A DNA stretch of 64,000 bases, taken from Trametopsis cervina. Lineage: Eukaryota; Basidiomycota; Agaricomycetes; Polyporales; Irpicaceae. The notes under the pieces were generated by a model, which made no database searches, had not been told where the DNA came from, and saw nothing but the letters and a program-made list of their open reading frames with translations. Of the stretch, positions 22,946 through 34,600 are shown piece after piece. The DNA lies in assembly GCA_022385755.1 (NCBI GenBank), contig MU278357.1, forward strand, positions 496,001 to 560,000, read 5' to 3'. Both the position numbers and the translations under genes were made by a program. Numbering within the stretch: the first letter of the stretch is position 1; each line of letters starts with the position of its first letter.

Positions 22946-25364
22946 ATGGATCCCGATAGTGTCTCACCCTTCAGCTGGCTGCGACTCGTCGCGCCGCTGA
23001 TGCTATGGAGTTACGGCACCGCCCAAGGCTTAACCACCTGGATAACGAGTGTCGCTAGTTCTATGGCTGTTCCGGCTGTTTCTTTCCTCCTCTTCTACTT
23101 CACCCACTCGATGCTGGTCTCCACCATGCATTCTGGAATCCGACACCTTGCTACCCCTACCAACATCTCCGACCGATACGGACCCTTCTCGGTGTCTAAC
23201 ACCGACCACACTCTTTTGATGAACCATCCTGGCGCTACCGTCAGGTCCACCGTCGACCATCCGCTATCTAGGCTGTTTGCTATATTTTATATCTTATCTA
23301 TTGTGAGTCCAGTTTCAGGGTTTTGTGCAAGCTGCTATTGACTCGACGCTTTGAGGTTACTGTGATCTATGCGCTCGTCGTTATGCGGAGGCTGGCCCTC
23401 AAGAAGACTGAATACGAAGACATCACCAAGTGGAACACTCGCGTGCTTGTGGCTAGGAAGAAGAAACGCGTGCAGCTCTGCGCCCGATCGGCTCTCAAGT
23501 GGCTCGCGGAGATACGGGAGAAAGAGGCTCAGACTTGCATTGAGGGTGTTAAGAGAAGCGCAAGGCTTGAGGTGAGTCATACTCTTCACCATTGTACTAT
23601 GCATTCCAATATTTGCCATTGCAGTCACAGCTGCATCACTCTGAGCGTGTGCTTGATGCCCAAGAACAGGAAGCGATGAAGACGTTGGGTGCACTGGCCT
23701 ACCGGACTGCGGCGATGGAGCAGATGGTTGAGGATGAGAGGGAGGCGAAGGCCGAATGGATACAGCGCTATCACGAATATAAGTCTCTAGTCCAGGCGCG
23801 GAGGAGAGACGAAGCCGAATCACGCCACGCAGCAGAGGCACGACATGCACAGATACAAGCCTGCCTTTTCGCAACCAACGCGATAAGTATGCGGACACAA
23901 GTGGAATCCATTGCTAGAGACCTCGCTGATAGCGACGCCGCCAATCTCGCACTCATCAGGCAACTCGGCACTTCCGAAGCGCGGCTGCGACAACAACTCG
24001 ATTTGCGACACGCGGAAAGGCGCAGAAGTCAGATACAGGCCTGTCAGTTTGCAATACACACGAAGAAGACAAGGATACAAGCAGCCTCTGCCGCACAAGA
24101 CCTCGCTAACAGCCGTGCTACCAACATCGCACTGACGAAACAATGCAAAGAGTATCGTGTCAACACCGAGATACGATGGCAACAGGCGGAAAACAAGCTA
24201 CACGCAGAAGAGAAACGCGTTCAGCAGATTCAGGCGTGCCAGTTTGCTATCTATGCAATACGGACACGGGCACAAGTAACATCCATTACCAAGGACTTAT
24301 CGCACAGCCGCGCTATCAATGATGGCCTTACTGCCAAGCTGGATGATTTCCGAAGCGTTACTGAAGCACAGTCGCAGAGGGAAGCTCAGAAGCAACAGAA
24401 GATCCGAACGCAGCTGGCGGTGGAAGCTCGTATGGAAGCACGCCGGGGTGGGATACAAGCATGCCAGTTCGTCATTTACGCGATGAAGACGAGACTACAA
24501 CTGTCGTTGCTTACCCACGATATCCACGACCTTCACGTCTCCAACGCTCAACTGACGGCGCAGAAGGACGTTCTCGCCGAGCGGAACGCAACAATGTCGG
24601 AAACTCTAGATATAATAGGCTCGAACCGCCAAACGCACTTGGAGGACTATGAACACCTGCAGGCTCATTGCAAGGACCTTGAGGCTAGATATGCATCCGC
24701 CAGTGCAGAGCGCAAGTTGTACAGGGACCGATGGATCCGAAGCAGAGCTCTCGCGACTACCCGCGCCGCACACCTGAGCTCTCAGCCCTTCGACGATTAC
24801 ACCAATCAAGAACTCCCAGTCGAGCATCCCAACCCCCCGCCCTTCCCGCCTCATTCCTATGTGGAGCCTGAACAAGCCGAGGCGGAACCGCAGTGCAGTG
24901 ACTACGCCGAACACCATGAGGAGCCACTTGGCCAGTCCAGCATGCAGGCATGCTATCCGGAACTGATGGGACATCCTCTAGAGCATCAGGTGGAGGCGCC
25001 TCAAGATATCGAAGACGTTCTGACAGGATCTGCTGCGCTGACGGTCCCTCAGGAGGCAGCACAGACCACCACTTCTCCCAAGCAAGTTCGAGCCAAGAGG
25101 CGCAAATCTAGGCGCAGGGAGCTTGTGGAAGAGGATAGTCAGTCCGAGTCGCCTTTCGTCGCTACAGCGGAGGAAACAGATGGGGCGCCCGCAGTGTTCA
25201 AGATCAAGTCGGCGCCGCTGCTGTACATTGGAAGCTCATCTCGACCCTATCCGGTGTCCCCAAGCCCACTCGGCGACCCACACGCCGAGGTTCTTCGCTT
25301 CAAGGGGCGCCGCAGAGGTGCAGACAGGAGAGAGCTAAAGGATAGACAGATAGAAAATAGATAA
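22946..25364 (+). CDS. Gene A1: membrane/coiled-coil protein with four ACQF repeats (unrecognised family)
   Basis: Exons 22946-23302, 23356-23571 and 23625-25364 give about 770 residues. I do not recognise the family. Exon 1 starts MDPDSVSPFSWLRLVAPLML and carries the conserved GTAQGLTTW; hydrophobic segments lie near residues 10-35, 37-60 and 108-130, so this end is probably membrane-embedded. Exon 2 continues with a basic stretch (VVMRRLALKKTEYEDI) and helix-forming charged sequence. Exon 3 is mostly coiled coil. Four tandem repeats begin near residues 268, 328, 393 and 468, each opening with IQAC(Q/L)F and including a DLxxSRAxN-like segment. The tail from about residue 600 is acidic, Pro- and Ser-rich, then basic (KQVRAKRRKSRRREL). 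It ends KDRQIENR. A near-identical inverted copy (A2) lies at 52851-55266. Confidence 0.8.
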
Positions 25365-26105
25365 ATGTCAAAACAATAGAAAACCTTTTCATACTTCTTC
25401 TTAAACGGTCTGAGGTCTCACAGTCTTTGACTCCCTCTGTGTTTCCATAAACAGTGCGGTCCGCAGTTGACACTCCGACGATCCGTCGCAAGCGCGCAAT
25501 AACTACAGCTCGACCTTGTAGACACCACAAGTCACCATACGCACTGTAGCACCGGAGTACTATTATAGGGAAGAAAGCGAGCGATTCGAGGGGAAGATGG
25601 TATACATTTCGAACACTTGAGAGAATAGCTTTCACTGACATTGGTTCTGCAGGACATCCACGATGGAACTCCATAGCATTATCAGAGCATGCCTTCCAAG
25701 ATATCATGCAAGCTTGGCGGACTACATACTGCACCCTGTGCAACACAGAGCACGCTGTTCGTAATAAATGCCGTTCCTCAATCTCATAGCTGCCTCTATG
25801 TCATCCAAGACTGGCCCTGACTTTCGGGGTTACTCTCGATCGTAGCCGCATACCACCAATGGTAATGGCGGTCAGCCTGTAGTACGCAAGCGCGGTTGCT
25901 CAATCCGTTGCGTCCCTGCTAGGCGGCCGTGAAAAATACAGTGCATTTTAGTACTGACTGCCTCGGACAGCCCTATCGTCCTCGAAGCCACCAAAAGCGG
26001 CATGCCAGCCAGTCAGCCTCCCGATGATATGTCCAGCCGTGAGCTTCTCTCTCTCCTTCTTCAGTTACCTTCACCACGACCCGTCCTCACTTCTCTGTGA
26101 GTAGC
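25365..26105. other. A1-B1 spacer, part of the inverted repeat
   Basis: 740 bases that appear identical to the A2-B2 spacer in the opposite orientation. It contains the shared element ACTCCGACGAT (about 25448-25500, minus sense ATCGTCGGAGTGTCAACTGC). The shadow frame at 25300-25746 is open in both copies only because the DNA is the same, so it is not evidence of a gene. Confidence 0.6.
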
Positions 26106-28548
26106 ATGGATCCAGATCGTACCTCACCCCTCAGCGTGTTGCGATTCCTCGCACCGCTGATGCTGTGGGGCTACGGCACCGCCCAAGGCTTAACCACCTG
26201 GGTCTCGAGTGTCGCTAGTCCTGTAGCCGTTTCGGCTGTCTCGTTCGTCCTCTTCATCTTCACCCACTTTGTGTTGCTCTCTCTTGCGACCAGCACATCT
26301 GGAGTCCGACCGCTTGATATCCCCTCTTCCACATCTACCCGACATGTTTCGTCCGCGGTGTTCATCACCGACCACATTCTTTACCAACGCTCTGTCAAAG
26401 ACTCGCTGTGGGTTTTGTATGCCATATTCTATTCTCTATCTATGGTGAGTACTGCTTTTTGCGGCCTCCGTGATTGCGGCTGACACGGCGGTACTGCCAG
26501 GTTGTTGTACTTTATACGCTCTCGGTCATGCGGCGCCTGATCCTTGGGAAGCAAGAATACGAACGCATCATTGAACGTAACGCTTGCGTCGTCGCCGTCT
26601 GGAAGAAGAAGCGCAAGCAGGCTCGCATTCAAGCCGTTCTTAAGGCACTAGCTGATGCAAGAGAGAAGGAGGCTCGGGCTCATACTAAGGTCTTGGAGAG
26701 GAATGAGTGGCTTGCGGTAAGTCCCTCTCTTTCTTATCTCACTGCATCCTCTCATCACTCGAATTGCAGGATCAAATTCGTGTTTCCGAGTGTGAGCGGG
26801 CGGTGGATGCTGTAGCGCTGGAAGGGGCGAAGGAGGAGCTGAGGAACATGGAGGATCGAGACGCTCTGATGTTCCGCAGGATGACGAGGGAGCGTGTGGA
26901 GAAGTCTAAGTGGAAGTGGCAATACCAAGAATGCCAGACCGCTGCTGATGCGCAATCCCGACGAGATGCCAAGCTACGAGAGGCAACGGGGTTAAGACAT
27001 GATCAAGTCGAGGCATGCCAGTTCGCAATACACGCGATCACAATGCGCATCCAAGCTTTGCTCAAGAAGGAGCTTGCCGACAGCCGCGCTGCTAATGCTA
27101 CCCTCACCATCCGATGCGATGAACTCAACCAACGAGTCTCCTCCCTCACGGCATCTTTGCGCACCACCTGCACTCTCTACCGCACGCGCGTGGACGTTCT
27201 CAAGCGGCGAATCGACCAGGGCGAAGCGCGTGGCACCGCTCTCGAAGGCCGCCTCACGCTCTCCACTGCGCAGCACCAGACGGAGCTGGAGAAACGCAAG
27301 AGGGAGCTTGCGGACGCGAACAGCCATATTGCAGAGCTCAAGAAGCAGGCTATGGACGAAGACGTTTTGAGCCTCGCACTCCGATCTGAGGTCCGTGATG
27401 CCAATGCCCAGCTTTCGCTCGTCAGTCAGGGACTCGAGGAGGCCGAAAAGAAGCTGAAGTGCAAGGAACGCCAGTTATCCGCGGAGAGGCGGCGGCACGA
27501 GGCGACAAGGAACGCATACTTGGTGGAGAAGCTGGCGGCGGATGCTTTGGCTGGCGATTTGACGGCGGAGAACAGGGATCTTCGGGCGCAAATCGCTCTC
27601 GCCATTGAGGCCTCAACCCTTCTGGCGAAGCTTCAAGTTGAGCTTGAAGCTGAGAAGGACTCCCATAAGCAAGCGATTGCGCAACGACTCGCCCTAGAGG
27701 GGAGTCTAGATGTCTCTATCGCGGAGCACAGGATGCACATGGAGCAGTGTTCGCGGGATTGGGCGGCCGCGAGGTCTCTCGCTGCTGAAGCTGCTACGCT
27801 AGTGACAAAGCTTCAAGACGAGCTCGACGCCGAGAAGGAGTCCCACAGGCAAGTCATCGCGCAGTACGTGGCCCTCGAGGGAACTCTGGAGTCCTCAGCC
27901 CTGGAGTACAAGACGCATATGGAGCAATGTTCGCGGGACCGAATCGAGGCGAAGGACGAGCGAGATGGACTTGAGCACCGGCTTGCTCTTGTCAGCGAAG
28001 GATTTGGAGAGGCCGAGGCGAAGATGCGGTGCAACGCTCGTGAGTTGTACGTCGAGAGGCAGAGGCATGAGGCGACTATCGAGGCATACCGCGCTGGGCA
28101 GCGGATGGGGGATACCTTGGTCGACAATCTTATGGCAGAGACCGAAGAGCTCCGGATGCAGCAATCTCTAGAGTCTGAAGACAATCAAGATCAACCTGGA
28201 GTTGAACAGGAGTCGCAGGCGATCCCGAAGAGACCAGTTGGGGCCTCCTCCCTCCAGACTCCGCTACAGATGAGGTGCAAATCTCGTGCAATGGCCGAAA
28301 TCCTCAAGCGACGCAACTTGGCAGCAGGGAGTAGAAGTCCTTCGCCTCTGTTGAATTCGCCGGCGAGTCCGACAGATCCCGCAGGACCATCGACGCCTTC
28401 CCTGGCTTGGTCTCTAACTAGCTCTGTTTGTGCATCTGAGGCTACTGGTTTGCAGAGTCCGGAGCCGATGGCATTGGAGACGCGAGACCCAAAGGATGAG
28501 GGGATGAGCGCAGGAACGGAAGAAGGAGAAGCCGAGGTAGTTCTGTAA
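26106..28548 (+). CDS. Gene B1: membrane/coiled-coil protein, paralog of A1 (unrecognised family)
   Basis: Exons 26106-26444, 26501-26716 and 26770-28548 give about 777 residues. Both introns are phase 0 and sit at the same places as in A1. Exon 1 begins MDPDRTSPLSVLRFLAPLML with GYGTAQGLTTW; hydrophobic segments are near residues 9-35, 36-62 and 100-125. Exon 2 has a basic juxtamembrane stretch (VMRRLILGKQEYERI). Exon 3 is a long coiled coil with one copy of the ACQF repeat (VEACQFAIHAITMRIQAL, near residue 265) and its own internal duplication: two blocks ending MHMEQCSRD, and two blocks built on RHEAT..AY. The tail is Pro/Ser-rich (SRSPSPLLNSPASPTDPAG) and differs from B2 and B3. Function unknown. 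Confidence 0.8.
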
Positions 28549-29563
28549 TGATAAAACACAAAAACACTGTATACTTGTATTAAAACCACAACGATAGCAT
28601 GGGCTCTTTCAACTTCGCAGTCCAATGTGTGAGTGTGCCATATGACTTTTTCGCCAACGTAAACCTATGTAGAATTGTATCCCTTGGTACATACACGCAT
28701 TGTAGCTACCACTCCTGGCGGTCACCCTTAGCCCTATCGCTGGACTTTCTTGGTCTTCACATTCCACGCGTACGACGGCGTTCTGCCTGCTCCGGATTGT
28801 ACTCTGACATGGTTGGTAAGAACTTAGTAAGACAGGTTGTAGTGAGGAACCGGCATTGACGGTATTCAAATTGCTGGCTATTGCTGCTGTCCCGAGGCTA
28901 TCTGTGGAACCGTTTTATCACATGCCCGCCCACCGCCAACGGGATGTTTGAACTTGCGAGCACAGGAAACCATCGCAACAGCACTCGAACAGCACTCGTC
29001 TTCCATATCCAAAGCATTCGCGCTCCTGGACTCTGCAAACTGCAGAATATAAAAGTTGAGAAAAATACAGAACTAACATCGTGCCATCAAAATGACGCTG
29101 AACATGAGGAGCGCCACAATGGAATGACTACCCCAAAAATGGTATACGACCTCTTCCTCGGTTCTCTCATCATACTCGAGGAACCGCAAACTTGCCCCCC
29201 TTCGTACAACATGCTGATATACGTCAGAACTTACCAATACTACGTGTTGATTATGGGTACGCCCCAGTAAATCAAGAAAAGTATGAAACTCGTTGGTAGC
29301 ATTGCAGTGCTTGTGCGATAACAAGATCTTCACATCAGGTCTCACATTTAACCCCTGTGTGGCGCAGGGAATAATCCACTCGCATAGAAGTTGCAGCTGA
29401 TCTGCACATTTGCTCATCGCTGATTCAGCAGGGATTGCGCGTGTTTTCCCTTGCTTGTCGATTATTTGCTTCCGGTGCACGGTTCGGTGATATCCATACC
29501 CATAGGTATAAAACTCCAGCAAGACATCCCCAGTCTCACCATTATCTATATCTCTCATCGACC
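28549..29563. other. Intergenic region between B1 and the MDR reductase
   Basis: About 1 kb without a supported gene. Similarity to the B2 flank ends soon after the B1 stop. A minus-strand open frame of 168 codons (29073-29579) overlaps the next gene's promoter and start and resembles no family, so it is not called. Confidence 0.5.
29507..29512 (+). promoter_or_regulatory. TATA box of the MDR reductase gene
   Basis: TATAAA lies 52 bases upstream of the ATG at 29564, a common fungal spacing, followed by a pyrimidine-rich leader. Confidence 0.55.
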
Positions 29564-31042
29564 ATGTCTCCCACAACATACAAGCAAGTCGTTCTCGTCG
29601 AACGCCCTCCTCAAGACGGCCACATTTCTGACAACACCTTCAAGACCGAGGAGGTGTCTTATGCCGACCTCAAGCCAGGCCCGAAGGAGGTTCTCTACAA
29701 GTCTATCTACCTCTCTGTCGACCCCACCCAGCGTATGTGGATCAACAGCAAAGCGACATACATGCCTCCTGTGGAGGTCGGTGCTGTGATGCGGTCTGCG
29801 GGAATTGGTATTGTGGTGCAGGCTGGTGAGGGTAGCGTATACAAGGCGGGGGATGCCGTTTGGGGCTTGCTCAGTACGTATCATATAATTTCGTGGCTAC
29901 GCGAGACTCAAGAATTGCATAGACTGGCGCGAGTACGGTGTTCTTCCTGATACTTCATTGGAGAAGATAGAGTAAGTGCTTGTCTTGTTTATGAGAGTGT
30001 TGATTCGAACTCGAATCCAGAGTTCCTCCCAATGCGGAGCTACTGGATTTCTTGGGTCCCTTGGGACCAGTAGGTATGTGCTCAACCTCTCAGAGAACGC
30101 GTCTTGCTGACAGGGCTTGGCTGCAGGAATGACTGCCTACTTCGTACGTCAAATTCGCTCTCCCACCAAAGATCAGTGATATTGATGTGTTTATCTCCCC
30201 GTAGGGCATCACCGATATCGCGAAACTCAAAGCTGGAGAGACAATGGTGGTAACCGGCGCCGCAGGTGCGACGGGTTCATTTGTCTGCCAGATTGGCAAG
30301 AAGCTTGGCGCGAAAATTATCGCCATCGCTGGCTCAGATGAGAAGTGTCAGTGGCTTGAGAAGGAGCTGGGCGTCGATAAGGCCTTGAACTACAAGGCCC
30401 CGACCTTCAAGGAGGATTTCATAGAATCAGTCGGACACTTTGATGTGTTTTTCGACAATGTTGGTGGGAGCATCTTGAACCTAGCGCTCACGCGAATGGC
30501 CCTACGTGCGAGGATTGTCTTGTGTGGTACGTCTCCACCATGTTACCATGAATTCTATCTGATAGTCGTCTTCAGGTGCCATCGCGGACTACAGTGAGTT
30601 TCCTGATGTAGGTATGGTACCTGATATTCAACTCATGGGATTGACCAGACGGGAAGCCCACTGGAATCACTGCCTACACCAGCCTGATCTCGCAACGTGC
30701 ATCCATGACTGGCTTCCTGGTGTAAGTCGGTTGCACACTCATGTACTCCTGTGCTCACGCCCTATCGACAGCTCCGACTACAGGTCACAGTATAACGTGG
30801 CTCGTGTCGAGATTGGCAAATGGGTCAAGGAGAAGTCTATCAAGCGTCAATTCCACGTACTTGAAGGGATCGAGAGCTGCTCCCAGGCGCTGCCGTTGCT
30901 ATTCTCCGGTGCGAACACGGGGAAGTTGTACGTGTTCATACATCATCTTCTATGGGTCTGCAGCACGCTGACCTCGGCGTCCATGCCCAAAATTCACAGG
31001 GTGGTCAAGCTGGCCGAACCCGACTCTGTTGCCAAACTCTAG
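29564..31042 (+). CDS. NADP-dependent medium-chain reductase (MDR, prostaglandin reductase/LTB4DH-like)
   Basis: Zinc-independent MDR oxidoreductase of the leukotriene B4 dehydrogenase/alkenal reductase group, which reduces activated double bonds with NADPH in the cytosol. It begins MSPTTYKQVVLVERPPQDGH. Conserved elements are YLSVDPTQRMWI near 29710, GDAVWGLL near 29855, and LGPLGPVGMTAYFGI across introns near 30050-30215. The Rossmann motif is VVTGAAGATGSFVCQIGKKL near 30247. Next come DVFFDNVGG near 30445 and a terminal block with QFHVLEGIESCSQALPLLFS and KLVVKLAEPD. It ends SVAKL before TAG. At least six short introns interrupt it. The natural substrate cannot be told. Confidence 0.9.
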
Positions 31043-31671
31043 GGAGGCTTTACTATACACTCTGTTATTCCTCCTAAATTATACCAGTAAATTGTATTCC
31101 TACCGTCGTTGAGCACCACATCATTGGATGGATTTCCTACGTACGACCAAACTTTGTTGAATCGCCGTACATCTCCTTGTCGACTCCGCGGACGTTGCGC
31201 ACTCGATTGTGATAAGAACGATTGTGTACGTGATTGGCTAAGTTGTACCCACAGATCACGGCCGGAGATGACATCGGTTGCGCAAAACCCATGTTTAGAT
31301 CTCGGTTCTTCCAGATCCCTGTGCACGACTTCGAGGATTGCTTGAATCGCCGGTATGCAGTGCTGTTGAGGATGTTCTTGGGCGGCGGTGCATATGCGGC
31401 CGACCACTGGTAGGGCGCAATGCCGTAAAGCGGTCTAGTACATAGTAGTTCAGGGTTGACATCACTGTTTACACAGCTGTTGTTGTGAAGGCATCTCAAT
31501 GATGTATTTATTCAGACTGTGTCGCGAACGTCTTGAAAGAATATTCCGGATCCTCTCTGATCAACTTGCTTGAACCCAGCAGGAGCATACCATGCTGGAC
31601 TTCGTTGCGACGTAAACTGCCCTCACCCATCATTGCAAACACCTGACCTCCCTCACATTGCAGCATCCGTC
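31043..31671. other. Intergenic region upstream of the CAF120-like gene
   Basis: About 630 bases with overlapping short frames on both strands, none resembling a protein family. It should contain the promoter and leader of the gene starting at 31672. Confidence 0.5.
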
Positions 31672-34600
31672 ATGGCTTCTACCTCTTCGCCCGGCAGTCC
31701 TCGCTGGGATAACCTTAACTCTGGTTTCATCAGCCCCTCACAGCTGCAACAGCTGAAGCAGCAACAGGCATTGCACCAACAACAACTCCAGGAGCAGCAG
31801 CAACTCGAGTCACAATTGCAACAGCAACAACAACTACAGCAGCAGCAAGAGGCTCCAAATCCATCAGCGCCTGCGCAACCATCACGGCCTTCGCAGCCTC
31901 CAATGTTTCGGACGACGAGCAGACCAGACCCAGCGGCGACAATGCCGACACATTCACGAACGTCGTCTGCGTTTTCCTTCTTCAAGCGTCCCACCCACGC
32001 GTCGACCTTATCAACGACGTCTGTCAAGGAGCCGTCAAGACAAGACGTGCATGCTCCGAATGAGTTTGGACAACCTCAAGCTCAATCATTCGCCCCGTCT
32101 GGAGAACTGAAGAGCCTACCACTGCCGTCTCCAGGCCTGGGAGGCCAGCCCTTGATGTCACCGACCACACAATCTATCCCCCAAGACGCTCCGCAGACAT
32201 CGAGCCCGTCGCCTCCGTCGAGTCCCCCGGTGGCCCAGGCTGTATCGGAACCACCCCTCCCTCCTCTTCATCCTGAAATACGATCCATCGTACAACTCGA
32301 GATTGCTCATGGCCACAAAATATACTTCTCGGGGCCGCTTATCCGACGGTTTGAGCTACAAGCGGACGGCCAGAGACCCACGAAGGATGAGGGATGGAGA
32401 GATGTGTGGGGGCAGCTGGGAGGTACGATCCTGAGCCTGTGGGACATGAAGGAGATAGAGGAGGCGAGCAAGCAGGGGAAACAGGTCCCTCCTAGCTATA
32501 TCAATATAACCGACGCGGTGAGTTCCGTGACAGGAAGACACCATCTATCTGTGCTAAATGACCCTTTCTCTTCAGTTTGTGCATGTGCTAGGTTCCGTTA
32601 CCGTCCCCGCCACAGCCACCTCAGCGGCAAGGAAGTATACCAACGTGATAACATTGAACAACGCCGGCTCAAATCTGTATCTGTTCTCATGTCCATCCAC
32701 ACAAGCTCTCATATCATGGACTGCTGCCCTAAGGCTTGCAGCCTGGGAAAAGTCACGACTGGAGGAGATCTACACGGCCCATCTGATGAGGATAACACTC
32801 AACGATGGTATGTTCTGGTCACCTACAGTTCGCGGAGTTTCTCTGAACGTTTGATAGGGAGAGATGCGCCTACGCCACTTTACCATGGCAAGCTGGAGGG
32901 CTGGGTCAAAATACGCGTTGCGGGACAAACGGACTGGAAGCGCATGTGGATGGTCATTTCGGCTGGGGCGAGCTTTGTGGATGCGGCATCGGTATCTTCC
33001 AATGATCATGCCCATCTTGTGAAAAAGAAACGTATATCAAACCTCTTTGGCGGTACGCGCGACGACCCACCTTCGCCACGGATGAGTCCACAACGACCGA
33101 CGATCCATCTTTTCTCCTCGAACAAGCCAAAGGAGAAGAAGAAGGCCGTTCTAACCATGCGAGGTGTACGACAGGCATTTGCAGTCTATCCCGAGCGACC
33201 GGAGTTCATCAGCCGAAGTACGCTACTCAAGCTGGAAGGTCAATTGGGCGACGAGGACCTTGCAGCCCAGTTCAGGAATAAGGAGGCGTGGTTGCTGGTA
33301 ATGCCTGAACTTGAGGGGATCAACACGAGGGCGTCCGAGATGTTGAAGTGGCTGATTGGTAAGTGACATCTTGCAAGAACGCGATAGTGCTGTGACCTTT
33401 CTATGTAGCGATTCACGATGCCTTCGAACTATATGGTCGACCTCGGATGTATAGCTGGGATCCTCGTGACCCGCGGTCCATGATGTTCGCCTACCCCATA
33501 GGGCCTGATAAAGACGTGAGTAACGATTCAATCCTATGACGTCTACTAACAGTACATGTCCCAGAAACTATTTCTCACTCGCGAGCTTGCTGAGAATCTT
33601 GACCCACGGGACGATCTGACCTCTTCGATACGGACTCAGCTACAGCATATCATGTGGGATCGCATGCGCGGAAGTCCTGAGTCGCAGAGCCCACCTGCTG
33701 GTCTTGGAAATCGCCAAGACGGACCTCCGGTTCTGCCTCCACTCGGAGAGGACATTCGTGAGGCCCGTATATCGCCACCGCCAGGCTCGTCATCGCAAGC
33801 AGTACAGATACCTCCCCTGAATTTCGAGACATCTCGTGTAGACCAAGATTTGCCTGCCGTCCCTGCTAGAGCTTTGACACCCATCACGGAGCGTAGCGGA
33901 GACCGCCATAGTCCCTACTCAGGGATTGAAGCCCTGAACGGGAATCCCCCAGCACAGTCTGTCGGCCCAAGTCCTCCTACCGAGCACGCCAGCGATCCAC
34001 AACCGAAGGATTTCGCTAGGACTGGTGGGGCTTCCGTTCTCGGTTCAACTTATGCGTCCAGTCCTACGGATTCAACTCCAGCCTCGCCTGGTACCATGTA
34101 TACGCAGCCTAGCATCTATCCCAGTACTGAGGCCTCTGACTTCCGCAACCACAGAAGTATGGATTCGTATGGCTCAGGTCCTACATCACTCCGTGACTCG
34201 AGACCTCCGCAATCAAGGCAGTCTACCCTGGCTTCGTCAGTCATGCGCGACGTTGATAATGCTGATGCTGCTCGATCCTCTGAGGCTGACCGAAGACCTT
34301 CTTCTCTTGTTCAAGAGGCACAACGCCCACAACCCACGTCCCGAACGTCCACACCATCTGTGCAGCAGATCGGCTCCCCTCCTCACTCTCCAGCGCCCGA
34401 ATCCATTCGTTCATCGTATACGCCGCTCACATCTCCGCGTTTCTCAACATTCAGTGCTCAAGATACTGGGAAGGAGGGTGCTCCGCCGACATCGCCGCGT
34501 CTCCCTATGACGGCATCATTGCAAGCAGGCACCGGGCATGCCCAACAAGCTGCATCACCGCGATTCTCTACTCTCACTTCTCCCTATTCGCTCGCAGAAT

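Noticed and set aside
25300..25746. 148-codon open frame in the A-B spacer, identical in both arms
   Set aside because: Identity follows from the duplicated DNA; the frame overlaps the A 3' end on the opposite strand and has no recognisable features.
29073..29579. 168-codon minus-strand open frame upstream of the MDR reductase
   Set aside because: It overlaps the TATA box and start of the reductase gene, shows no family resemblance and lacks supporting splice structure.
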